9,343 nucleotides of DNA. Source: Nitrososphaerales archaeon (GTDB lineage: Archaea; Thermoproteota; Nitrososphaeria; Nitrososphaerales; Gagatemarchaeaceae). Under the pieces are notes generated by a model that made no database searches, was not told where the DNA came from, and worked only from the letters and a program-made list of their open reading frames with translations. The position numbers and the translations under genes were made by a program. Shown in pieces: positions 1 to 5,522 of the stretch (position 1 is its first letter; every line of letters begins with the position of its first letter). Where the stretch lies: positions 1 to 9,343 of the forward strand of contig JASHVX010000059.1 in NCBI GenBank assembly GCA_030044375.1, read 5' to 3'.

Positions 1-107
1 TCCCTGGAGCCCTTCGGCACCGAGTCGACCCTGCCGCCGGTGGCCGGGTTGAAGACGTCCAGCCTGCCTCCGCCAGAGGCCTCCTTCTCCTCCCCGCCGA
101 TGAGCAT
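1..107 (-). CDS. Aldehyde dehydrogenase, N-terminal fragment (runs off left edge)
   Basis: Reading the minus strand from an ATG at 107 gives 35 residues with no stop before the window edge. They begin MLIGGEEKEASGGG and continue to FNPATGGRVDSVPKG. This is the characteristic N-terminus of the NAD(P)-dependent aldehyde dehydrogenase superfamily, in which a short 'I-G-G-E...' strand is followed by 'NPATG...V..VP'. Members oxidise aldehydes to carboxylates, or to acyl-CoA in the acylating branch. The catalytic Cys and Glu lie outside the window, so substrate and subfamily cannot be named. A TATA-like box at 141-146 sits about 36 bases upstream of the ATG, which fits a short archaeal leader. An in-frame TTG two codons earlier is a weaker alternative start. 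The gene is divergent from the HAD phosphatase. Confidence 0.8.
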   Translation of the reverse strand, partial: MLIGGEEKEASGGGRLDVFNPATGGRVDSVPKGSR

Positions 108-140
108 CTGCAAGGCTTCCCGTTTCGAGCCTGAGGCACG

Positions 141-146
141 TATAAG
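141..146 (-). promoter_or_regulatory. TATA-like box for the aldehyde dehydrogenase gene, possibly shared with the HAD gene
   Basis: The plus strand reads TATAAG, so the minus strand reads CTTATA. Its centre lies about 36 bases from the minus-strand ATG at 107, predicting transcription from about 117 and a leader near 10 bases. It is the only TATA-like element in the 107-base divergent gap. It could therefore also serve the plus-strand HAD gene, whose leader would then be about 45 bases and include the Shine-Dalgarno-like GGAGGG at 200-205. Confidence 0.5.
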
Positions 147-214
147 ACTTGGCTCTCAGCCAGAGGCGTCCCGAGGACAACGCAGATACGCCCACAGGCG
201 GAGGGCCCCTGACG

Positions 215-991
215 ATGTCCGGCCCACTCCTAAGGGACAAGGAGCTGTTCCTGTTCGACCTCGACGGCGTCTTCTACAAGGGGAAGGAGCGGAGGGAGAA
301 GATAGGCGGCACGGACGTCGTCAGCGCGCTCAGGAAGGCCGGCCGGAAGCTCTTCGTCCTGACCAACAACTCCACGGACTCCGTCGAGACCATCCGCTCC
401 AGGCTCGCCCAGTTCGACATCGACGTAGCAAAAGGGGAGATACTGACGAGCAGCCTGCTCACGGCAGAGTACCTGAAGAAGAGGTACGGGGCGGTCTCCT
501 ACTTCCTGATCGGGGAGAGGGGGCTCGACACGGAGATGCGCAGGTGCGGCCACCGGGCGAGCGACACGCATGCCAGGTTCATAGTGGTGGGCCTGGACAG
601 GAGGCTGAGCTACAGGAAGCTGGACCTGGCAGCAAAGCTCGTCAGGGAAGGCGCGGCCATAGTCGCGACGCACTCGTCCAGGGTCTACATGTACAGCGAC
701 GGGCCGGCGATCGCCACGGGGCCTGTCGTCAAGGCCCTCGAGTACGCGACGCAGAGGAGGGCGACCGTGATAGGCAAACCCTCCCCGTTGATGTTCAGGC
801 TGGCCCTGAGAAGGGCGGCCTGCGACAGAAGCAAGGCCGTGATGGTCGGGGACCAGGTCGACACAGACATAGAGGGCGCACGAAGGGCAGGGATCGACTC
901 GATCCTTGTGACTAGCGGGGTCGACAGCGACTCGCATGGGCTCGCAATCGCGACGCTCTCCAACGTAGACGAGGTCGCCCGCCTCATCTAG
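215..991 (+). CDS. HAD-superfamily class IIA phosphatase (NagD-like)
   Basis: A 258-residue protein with all four HAD motifs in order. Motif I is FDLDGV with D15 (nucleophile) and D17 (acid/base). Motif II is VLTNNS with T50. Motif III is K188 in IGKPSP. Motif IV is GDQVDTD with D213 and D218, which bind Mg2+. The order and the TNN signature place it in subclass IIA (NagD, p-nitrophenylphosphatase and phosphoglycolate phosphatase relatives), where a C2-type cap lies between motifs II and III. It should be a cytosolic Mg2+-dependent phosphatase of small phosphorylated metabolites; the substrate cannot be read from sequence. The ATG at 215 was chosen because GGAGGG at 200-205 lies 9 bases before it and the protein then begins just before the first beta strand. 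A TTG at 149 would add 22 residues unlike the family. The gene stands alone, divergent from the aldehyde dehydrogenase. Confidence 0.9.
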   Translation: MSGPLLRDKELFLFDLDGVFYKGKERREKIGGTDVVSALRKAGRKLFVLTNNSTDSVETIRSRLAQFDIDVAKGEILTSSLLTAEYLKKRYGAVSYFLIGERGLDTEMRRCGHRASDTHARFIVVGLDRRLSYRKLDLAAKLVREGAAIVATHSSRVYMYSDGPAIATGPVVKALEYATQRRATVIGKPSPLMFRLALRRAACDRSKAVMVGDQVDTDIEGARRAGIDSILVTSGVDSDSHGLAIATLSNVDEVARLI

Positions 992-996
992 AGCGC

Positions 997-1014
997 GACC
1001 CGTCGGCGACGGTC
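997..1014 (+). other. GC-rich hairpin after the HAD gene
   Basis: Just after the HAD stop, GACC-C-GTC-GGC-GAC-GGTC can fold into a 7-bp stem with one bulged C and a 3-base loop. It contains the perfect inverted repeat CCGTCG-G-CGACGG at 1000-1012. It is not followed by a T run, so it is not a classic terminator. It could be a 3'-end structure of the HAD transcript or an operator upstream of the TATA box at 1030. Short GC-rich repeats are common by chance in such DNA. Confidence 0.3.
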
Positions 1015-1029
1015 TGCGGCCGAGGCAAA

Positions 1030-1036
1030 CTTAAAT
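1030..1036 (+). promoter_or_regulatory. TATA box of the 1062 gene
   Basis: CTTAAAT in an AAACTTAAATCG context is a clear AT-rich break in GC-rich sequence. Its centre is about 29 bases before the ATG at 1062, predicting a leader of only a few bases. Confidence 0.65.
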
Positions 1037-1061
1037 CGAATCGAGCCGGAAATTCTGAAGG

Positions 1062-1469
1062 ATGCAGCACGCGAGGTCGCTCTCCAAGTGCGCCATCTGC
1101 GGCAAGACGGAGGAGCAGGTCGGGACCTTCCCTATGGTGGTCGGTCTCGGAAGGGTATGCCTGGCCGACGGGATGAAGACGGTGAAGTGCGAGGCGTGCG
1201 GGGACGAGGTCAAGCTCATCACATCGTCGAGGATCCAAGGGAAGACGCTCTGCCTCAAGGACCACATGAAAGAACTCGAGAAGTACAGACAGCACATTGT
1301 GGTCACCTTCGACGAGGACGCCGAGCCTGTGGCTTCGATCCTCGACAAGGCCTATCGGGACGGCCCCCAGGGATACACGCTACTCACCATACGCCGCGGC
1401 AGGAACAGCACCCACGTCTGGGAGGCCGAATACGAGAAGACAGAGATCTTCCAGACGCGCTGCAGCTAG
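1062..1469 (+). CDS. Cysteine-rich probable zinc-binding protein, unknown function
   Basis: A 135-residue protein I do not recognise. The N-terminal half carries two Cys clusters. The first is C10-x2-C13 with C33 and D36; the second is C43-x2-C46 with C64 and D67/H68. The spacing suggests two zinc-ribbon or treble-clef-like knuckles built from similar units (CAIC...VCLAD and CEAC...LCLKDH). A helical KELEKYRQ segment follows at about 70-77. The last ~55 residues form a mixed alpha/beta part without Cys until C134, the penultimate residue. Zinc binding is an inference from the CxxC pairs. A nucleic-acid-binding or protein-protein adaptor role is possible but unsupported. The ATG at 1062 is fixed by the TATA box at 1030-1036, which makes the mRNA nearly leaderless. 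It appears monocistronic, with the next gene having its own promoter. Confidence 0.8.
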   Translation: MQHARSLSKCAICGKTEEQVGTFPMVVGLGRVCLADGMKTVKCEACGDEVKLITSSRIQGKTLCLKDHMKELEKYRQHIVVTFDEDAEPVASILDKAYRDGPQGYTLLTIRRGRNSTHVWEAEYEKTEIFQTRCS

Positions 1470-1506
1470 GCCGAGCCCGCCCACCTCAGACTCAACAACT
1501 TTACAC

Positions 1507-1517
1507 ACCTTTTCTTT
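1507..1517 (+). terminator. T-rich tract after the 1062 gene
   Basis: About 40 bases after the stop at 1469 the plus strand runs through a pyrimidine/T-rich stretch ending TTTTCTTT. Archaeal RNA polymerase commonly terminates at T-rich tracts without a stem. The same tract runs into the TATA box of the next gene, so its role as terminator is only inferred. Confidence 0.3.
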
Positions 1518-1521
1518 AAAC
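1514..1521 (+). promoter_or_regulatory. TATA box of the 1554 gene
   Basis: CTTTAAAC is a strong archaeal-type TATA element. Its centre lies about 36 bases upstream of the ATG at 1554, predicting a leader near 10 bases. Confidence 0.65.
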
Positions 1522-1553
1522 TCCGGACGCCACTCCAGTCAACGAGTTCCCAG

Positions 1554-1877
1554 ATGGCCAACGAGGAGATGGTCGTGCTGCAGAGGCTCCTTCAGGAGAT
1601 AGAGAACGTCAAGCTGGGGCTCGACCCCGAGATCCTCGCGGGCTGGTACAACAAGGTCGCCGACGACGCGAAAGCCGAGGCTCCGAGGCACCTGGTGGAC
1701 TCGATCGACGTGATACAGGACCCGATTCTGCCGATGAAGTTCGAGTTCAAGACCTCGAAGAGGGCCGTCAAGTATGTACTGGAGGCCATCGACAGGAACC
1801 TCCCGGAAATGCCGACTGCCACCAGGCTCTACTTCCAGAAGCTCTCCGAGCTCATCCAGGCCGAGATGCTGCGCTAG
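1554..1877 (+). CDS. Small helical hypothetical protein
   Basis: A 107-residue acidic, soluble and largely alpha-helical protein of unknown function. It has no Cys or His clusters, no signal peptide and no membrane segment. Visible helices include MVVLQRLLQEIENVK (about 6-20), an amphipathic segment around 69-82 (KRAVKYVLEAIDRN) and a C-terminal helix (RLYFQKLSELIQAEM, about 91-105). A proline-containing linker DPILPMKFEF lies near 56-65. The protein could be a small oligomerising or adaptor protein; I recognise no family. Codon use matches the neighbours (GC-ending codons, AGG arginine), so it is a real gene. The ATG at 1554 is supported by the TATA box at 1514-1521. It converges on acs, and the two stop codons share the palindrome CTAG. 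Confidence 0.75.
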   Translation: MANEEMVVLQRLLQEIENVKLGLDPEILAGWYNKVADDAKAEAPRHLVDSIDVIQDPILPMKFEFKTSKRAVKYVLEAIDRNLPEMPTATRLYFQKLSELIQAEMLR

Positions 1878-3916
1878 GGCGCGCCCGACGCGCCGCCACC
1901 CTGCACCAGCTCACGTATCTTCTCCACCACCTCGGGGTTTGCGAGCGTGGTGACGTCGCCGTAGTCCCTGTTCTCAGATATCGACACGAGGATCCTCCGC
2001 ATTATCTTCCCGGACCGCGTCTTCGGAAGGTCGGGCACAATCCACACCCTCTTCGGCCTGGCGATGGGCCCCAGCTCGCGGGCGACGCTGGCCCTCACCA
2101 TCTCTGACAGAGACTCGGAGGGCTTGCTCCCGGGCTTCAGCGACACGTAGATGACCGGGACGTGCCCCTTCAGCTCGTCCTGCACGGCCACGGCCGCGGC
2201 CTCTCCGACCTCCTCCACGGTCAAAGCCGCGTTCTCAAGCTCCTTGGTGCCCAGCCGGTGGCCGGCGACCTTGATGACGTCGTCTATCCGGCCGAGTATC
2301 CTGAAGTAGCCGTCGGCGCTTTGGTACGCGCCGTCGCCCGCGAAGTACGGCCAGTCCCTCCAGTCCTTGCTCCCCTTGTCCTTGCAGTACCTTCCATAGT
2401 ACACCTCTACGAACCTTTGGGGGTCGCCCCAGATCGTCTGCATGATGCCGGGCCAAGGGTTCCTTATGCAGATGTTCCCTGCCCCTTCTCCGGCCCTTAC
2501 CTCCTTCCCCTCCTCGTCCAGGATGACAGGATAGATGCCAGGCATGCCGGGCCCCGCGCTGCCAGGCTTCATCGGCATCAGGCCGGGGAGCGTGCTGCAG
2601 AGGAAGCCGCCCGTCTCGGTCTGCCACCAGGTGTCCGCCACCACGGCCTTCCCTCCCCCGACCTCGTCGTGATACCAGCGCCACGTCTCGGGCTCTATCG
2701 GCTCGCCTACAGTCGTCAGCAGCTTGAACCTGAGCCGGTGCTTCCTCGGCTCGTCTGGACCCGCCTTTCTGAGCATCCTTATCGTGGTGGGGGCCGTATG
2801 GAAGATTGTCACGCCGAGCTCTTCGGCTATCCTCCACAGCCTCCCCGCGTCGGGGAAGGTCGGCGTCCCCTCGTACATCACGACGGTCGCCCCGACGGCG
2901 AGCGGCCCGTAGACTATGTACGAGTGGCCCGTGATCCACCCGATGTCGGCGTAGCACCAGTACACGTCTTCGGGATGTATGTCCTGGTGCAGCTTCGCCG
3001 TGGCTGCTACGTACGCCAGGTAGCCGCCCGTCCTGTGCTGCGCGGCCTTCGGGCGCCCGGTCGAGCCGCTCGTGTACATGAGGAAAAGCGGCGCCTCAGA
3101 GTCCATGGGGACAGGCTCGACCGACTTCCCGCTGAACGGTCCGGTCAGGTCGTCGACGAAGAAGTCCCGGCCCTCCGCCATGGGGGAACGGGACAGGTAC
3201 CTGCCCGGCTCGCGCCGCCACACCAGCACCTTGTCGATCCTGCCTCCGAGCTTTTCGGCCTCGGCTACGGTGACGTCGGCTTCGCGCTTCTTGTCCAGGA
3301 ACTGCCCGTTCCGATAGTACCCGTCGCACGTGACGAGCACGCGGCTGCCCGACCCCACGGCTCTCTCCGCGCACGCCCTCGCGCTGAACCCCCCGAAGAC
3401 CTGGTTGTGGACCACTCCGAGCCTAGCGCAGCCCAGCATCGAGACCGGGAGCTCCGGTATCATAGGCAGGTGGAACGTGACCCTGTCGCCGGCCTTCAGC
3501 CCCAGGGAGCCGAGAACGAGGGCGAACTCGTTGACCTTGGCGTGCAGCTCGCGGTAGGACACGGTCCTCCGAGGCTCGCCCTCGGGCTCAGGGACCCAGA
3601 GGATCGCCGCCTTGTCCGCATGCCTTTCGAGGTGCCTGTCGACGCAGTTCCTCGACGCGTTGAGCTTGCCTCCGACAAACCACTTCCAGAACGGCGGGTT
3701 GCCGCTGTCGAGGACGGTGTGCCACTCCTCGTCCCAGGTCAACAGCTCCGCATACTCCCTGAAGCACTCTGGGAAGTTCTGCTCCCCGAACCTCCTGTAG
3801 ATGTCGGGGTCGCCTGCGTTGGCTTGGCTCGCGAAGCCTGCAGGGGGGTCGATGCGCGCCTCCTCCTTCCAGTGCACCCCGATCTTGGAATCGAGCTCTG
3901 CGCCCACGATGCTCAC
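1874..3916 (-). CDS. acs: Acetyl-CoA synthetase, AMP-forming
   Basis: A 680-residue member of the adenylate-forming (ANL) superfamily that activates acetate with ATP and CoA to acetyl-CoA, AMP and PPi. The family hallmarks are present in order. The P-loop YTSGSTGRPK is at 281-290 and the acetate-enzyme block YADIGWITGHSYIVYGPL starts at 322. VGEP is at 403-406. DTWWQTETGG at 428-437 keeps the second Trp (W431), which closes the acyl pocket on acetate. YFAGDG at 524-529 includes the ribose-binding Asp, and GRIDDVIKVAGHRLG at 542-556 includes the hinge. The catalytic, acetylation-target lysine is K637 in TRSGKIMRR. It is about 28 residues longer than typical Acs (~650). The start is GTG at 3916, about 24 bases from a TATA-like box, so the mRNA is probably leaderless. 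The cytosolic product would feed acetate carbon into central metabolism. No acetate permease is adjacent. Confidence 0.96.
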   Translation of the reverse strand: MSIVGAELDSKIGVHWKEEARIDPPAGFASQANAGDPDIYRRFGEQNFPECFREYAELLTWDEEWHTVLDSGNPPFWKWFVGGKLNASRNCVDRHLERHADKAAILWVPEPEGEPRRTVSYRELHAKVNEFALVLGSLGLKAGDRVTFHLPMIPELPVSMLGCARLGVVHNQVFGGFSARACAERAVGSGSRVLVTCDGYYRNGQFLDKKREADVTVAEAEKLGGRIDKVLVWRREPGRYLSRSPMAEGRDFFVDDLTGPFSGKSVEPVPMDSEAPLFLMYTSGSTGRPKAAQHRTGGYLAYVAATAKLHQDIHPEDVYWCYADIGWITGHSYIVYGPLAVGATVVMYEGTPTFPDAGRLWRIAEELGVTIFHTAPTTIRMLRKAGPDEPRKHRLRFKLLTTVGEPIEPETWRWYHDEVGGGKAVVADTWWQTETGGFLCSTLPGLMPMKPGSAGPGMPGIYPVILDEEGKEVRAGEGAGNICIRNPWPGIMQTIWGDPQRFVEVYYGRYCKDKGSKDWRDWPYFAGDGAYQSADGYFRILGRIDDVIKVAGHRLGTKELENAALTVEEVGEAAAVAVQDELKGHVPVIYVSLKPGSKPSESLSEMVRASVARELGPIARPKRVWIVPDLPKTRSGKIMRRILVSISENRDYGDVTTLANPEVVEKIRELVQGGGASGAP

Positions 3917-3937
3917 CCCAGGGCGGGGCCGGCGCGA

Positions 3938-3943
3938 GATAAG
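3938..3943 (-). promoter_or_regulatory. TATA-like box of acs
   Basis: The minus strand reads CTTATC within GTCTTATCTC, the only AT-rich patch in the GC-rich gap before acs. Its centre is about 24-25 bases from the GTG at 3916, which places the predicted transcription start on the start codon. This favours the GTG at 3916 over the in-frame GTG three codons later. Confidence 0.55.
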
Positions 3944-3971
3944 ACGTTCGGCGCTCGGTCTCGCGGCCGCG

Positions 3972-4250
3972 CTACTCCTTCGGGCCCAGGAGGGAGTACA
4001 CTATGATGAGGAACCCCGCGGCCTGGCTGACAGCCTGGACCGACTCCACCGTGGCGAGGTTCTCGTTCGCCACGTTGAACAGCACTCCGGCTATGGCTGC
4101 CCCGGCCGTGACGAACGCGAAGCCGAGGCCCAGGAGGATCATGGGCCTGCTCTTGGAGCGCGTGTACGCCTTGAACGCCGTGAACGACACGATGCCCCCC
4201 AGCACGAGGATGACCGCCTGAGCGGCGCTCAGGTACAGCAGGCCCATCAT
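3972..4250 (-). CDS. Small three-helix membrane protein (DUF7521-like)
   Basis: A 92-residue integral membrane protein with three hydrophobic helices at about 4-26, 36-58 and 70-88. The loop KAYTRSKSR between helices 1 and 2 is strongly basic and should face the cytoplasm, putting the N-terminus outside and the C-terminal GPKE inside. The pattern (helix, AY.R..SR, L..GF....G, then VQ......GF.IIVYSLLG) resembles small archaeal membrane proteins I know as DUF7521, mainly from haloarchaea; this match is from memory. The function is unknown. The frame stays open to an ATG at 4286, but the TATA box at 4277-4282 lies inside that extension. The start is therefore placed at the ATG at 4250 (or the adjacent one at 4247), three to six bases after the predicted transcription start. 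The gene ends 55 bases before acs on the same strand, and acs has its own promoter. Confidence 0.75.
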   Translation of the reverse strand: MMGLLYLSAAQAVILVLGGIVSFTAFKAYTRSKSRPMILLGLGFAFVTAGAAIAGVLFNVANENLATVESVQAVSQAAGFLIIVYSLLGPKE

Positions 4251-4276
4251 CTCGACCTCTTTTCTCTCCGAATTCC

Positions 4277-4282
4277 TATAAA
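4277..4282 (-). promoter_or_regulatory. TATA box of the three-helix membrane protein gene
   Basis: The minus strand reads GCTTTATAGG, a near-consensus archaeal TATA box. About 26 bases downstream is 4253, just before the ATG at 4250. This element decides the start codon, because the longer frame from 4286 would begin upstream of its own promoter core. Confidence 0.7.
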
Positions 4283-4414
4283 GCATGAGCCCCGATTCTC
4301 ATGCCTGACAATGGCGGAGCCGCTGGGTGCAGTGGCCTTTCGTCTCCCGGGGTCCTTGGTCTCTGTCACTGTGCTTCGCCTGCTTTCACCTGTCTGTCGC
4401 CCTCGCGCCCGCAT

Positions 4415-4426
4415 GGAAGAAAAGGA
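4415..4426 (-). terminator. T-rich tract downstream of the four-helix membrane protein gene
   Basis: About 15-20 bases past the stop at 4439, the minus strand reads CTCCTTTTCTTCCAT. This pyrimidine/T-rich run is typical of stem-less archaeal termination sites. The rest of the 4251-4438 gap shows no tRNA-like fold, no convincing ORF and no repeat array. Confidence 0.3.
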
Positions 4427-4438
4427 GCGAAGCAGGAC

Positions 4439-4978
4439 CTACTTGGCCCTGCTTCTTAGGACGAATCCGAGCCCGCCCAGTAGCGCGCCGATGCACGCTA
4501 TGATGATGAAGCCGCCGACTGGGTCTATGTAGTGGCTGAGGTCCATGACGTGGATCTGGTAGTCGGTGCACCCCGACCCTCCGCACCCTTCGGCCGCAAG
4601 GTACCCGGCGATGTATCCGCCGTACATCATGGAGAGCATCGAGCCGGCCACGCCGACGTTCATGAGGACGTAGTGGCCCCATGCCAGGTAGTTCGTCAAG
4701 CCGTGGTAGACCTTGCCGTGGATGCCTTCGATGTAGAAGTAGATGATTGCCGTCACCGCGATCGCGATCACGCCTACCACCAGGTAGCAGATGTACCCGA
4801 CGAACAGCCAGGTGCCTCCGCCGCCCCCTGCGATCACTTTGGATGGACTGTAGTACCAGTCGATGTTGAAGTAGCTGAGTGGTTCGACTATCAGGGCTGT
4901 CGCGATTACCGCGATGAGGCCCTGTAGGACTGCTGCCCAGATGAATCGGCCTGCCCATTTTCCTTGTATGGTTTGCAT
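4439..4978 (-). CDS. Four-helix membrane protein with extracytoplasmic Cys/His loop, unknown function
   Basis: A 179-residue polytopic membrane protein. Hydrophobic helices lie at about 11-31, 57-83, 97-128 and 153-174. Charge distribution (K8/R11 at the N-terminus, K89 between helices 2 and 3, RSRAK at the C-terminus) predicts both ends and the middle loop inside. The loops 32-56 and 129-152 would then be outside. The second outer loop contains C132, C137, H143 and H149, which could form a disulfide or hold a metal. The block W100-G-H102-YVLMNVG followed by MMYGGY in helix 3 recalls the helices of heme-copper oxidase core subunits, but the six-His pattern of that family is absent. A role next to the respiratory chain is speculation. 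The ATG at 4978 is supported by a TATA box at 5018-5027 and AGAGG in the leader. It is transcribed alone, upstream of two other minus-strand genes. Confidence 0.8.
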   Translation of the reverse strand: MQTIQGKWAGRFIWAAVLQGLIAVIATALIVEPLSYFNIDWYYSPSKVIAGGGGGTWLFVGYICYLVVGVIAIAVTAIIYFYIEGIHGKVYHGLTNYLAWGHYVLMNVGVAGSMLSMMYGGYIAGYLAAEGCGGSGCTDYQIHVMDLSHYIDPVGGFIIIACIGALLGGLGFVLRSRAK

Positions 4979-5017
4979 TCTCTCGCTTTCCTCTTAGTCG
5001 ATGCGACGAGTCTTGCC

Positions 5018-5027
5018 GTATATATAC
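5018..5027 (-). promoter_or_regulatory. TATA box of the four-helix membrane protein gene (palindromic)
   Basis: GTATATATAC is a perfect 10-base palindrome and the most AT-rich point of the gap. On the minus strand it predicts transcription from about 4996 and a leader near 18 bases containing AGAGG before the ATG at 4978. Being symmetric it could in principle fire both ways, but no plus-strand gene begins near 5050. Confidence 0.7.
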
Positions 5028-5165
5028 CGCGAACATGGCTCTCACAACTGATTCTCACTTCTGAGACCATGCGTCCGAGGCCCCGCCGCCGGCGTTCTCG
5101 CTGGCGCCCACCGAGGTCCCCCTCGACGGCGCCTGTTCTCGGTGCTCCGACGCCCCTTCCAGCGG

Positions 5166-5171
5166 ATTTAA
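5166..5171 (+). promoter_or_regulatory. TATA box of the 5199 operon
   Basis: ATTTAA, within GGATTTAAGCC, is an isolated AT-rich element. Its centre lies about 30 bases before the TTG at 5199 and predicts a leader of about 4 bases. It is the only clear promoter before the four-gene plus-strand block that ends at 7468. Confidence 0.6.
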
Positions 5172-5198
5172 GCCACCCCTCCTTGGCCGAGACTCTGC

Positions 5199-5522
5199 TT
5201 GAGCATCCCTGACTATCGGATCACGATCACATACGTCAGCGAAGGGGAGGTCGCGAATCTCATCAGGGGGTACGTGGAGCTCAGGGGCGCTCGAGTGCCC
5301 TTCTCGGGGGTGGCATACGGACGGTTCGGCGGGCAGAACTTCTCGCCGCAGTTCTCGAAGGTCGCCAGAAGGCGGCTCGAAGGACTGACCGGCGACTTCG
5401 CGGGGTTCGAGCAGGACATGCAGATGAAGCTGGTCAGAGGCGAGTTCGACGCCCAGCCGCCAAAGGGCGAAAAGCACGCGCACGAGCACCTCTCCTCACA
5501 CCCAGGAGGGGATGGCGGCTGA
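5199..5522 (+). CDS. Hypothetical protein, first gene of the SDR/nth/MazG-like block
   Basis: A 107-residue protein I do not recognise. The first ~85 residues look like a compact alpha/beta domain: a strand RITITYV, a helix EGEVANLIRGYVEL, then RVPFSGVAYGRFGGQNF, and a helical basic segment KVARRRLEGL. The tail is polar and probably disordered, with PPKGEKHAHEHLSSH, a His-rich patch (H93, H95, H97, H101) that might bind metal, and ending PGGDGG. GC-ending codons and AGG arginines match the neighbours. The start is taken as TTG at 5199, because no in-frame ATG or GTG occurs early and the TATA box at 5166-5171 places transcription a few bases upstream. The stop TGA (5520-5522) overlaps the CTG start of the next gene, so translation is probably coupled. 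Function unknown. Confidence 0.75.
   Translation: MSIPDYRITITYVSEGEVANLIRGYVELRGARVPFSGVAYGRFGGQNFSPQFSKVARRRLEGLTGDFAGFEQDMQMKLVRGEFDAQPPKGEKHAHEHLSSHPGGDGG
5504..5511 (+). promoter_or_regulatory. Ribosome binding site for the SDR gene with a CTG start
   Basis: AGGAGGGG is the strongest Shine-Dalgarno sequence seen in the window. It ends 7 bases before the CTG at 5519. An ATG at 5512 immediately abuts it with no spacing and opens a different frame, so the site points to CTG as the used start. Confidence 0.6.

Noticed and set aside
40..915. A 291-codon plus-strand frame overlapping the HAD gene
   Set aside because: It is a frame-shifted shadow of the HAD phosphatase. The product is dominated by Arg, Gly and Pro, and the other frame carries all four HAD motifs.
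2162..4006. A 614-codon open frame on the plus strand opposite acs
   Set aside because: It mirrors acs in the complementary frame. High GC at third codon positions removes stop codons on the opposite strand, and the translation is Arg/Pro/His-rich with no family features.
4302..4438. A tRNA or C/D-box small RNA in the gap between the two membrane-protein genes
   Set aside because: No T-loop GGTTCGA-type motif, no cloverleaf pairing and no properly spaced RUGAUGA/CUGA boxes could be found by eye.
3801..4532. A 243-codon plus-strand frame across acs start, both membrane genes and the gap between them
   Set aside because: Low-complexity translation without domains, running antisense to two membrane proteins that have their own TATA boxes and clear helices.
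5069..5212. A possible short plus-strand gene in the 4979-5198 gap starting at ATG 5069
   Set aside because: The product is an Arg/Pro-rich low-complexity peptide, there is no Shine-Dalgarno or suitably placed TATA box, and it overlaps the start of the 5199 gene in another frame. Apart from promoters I see nothing in this gap.
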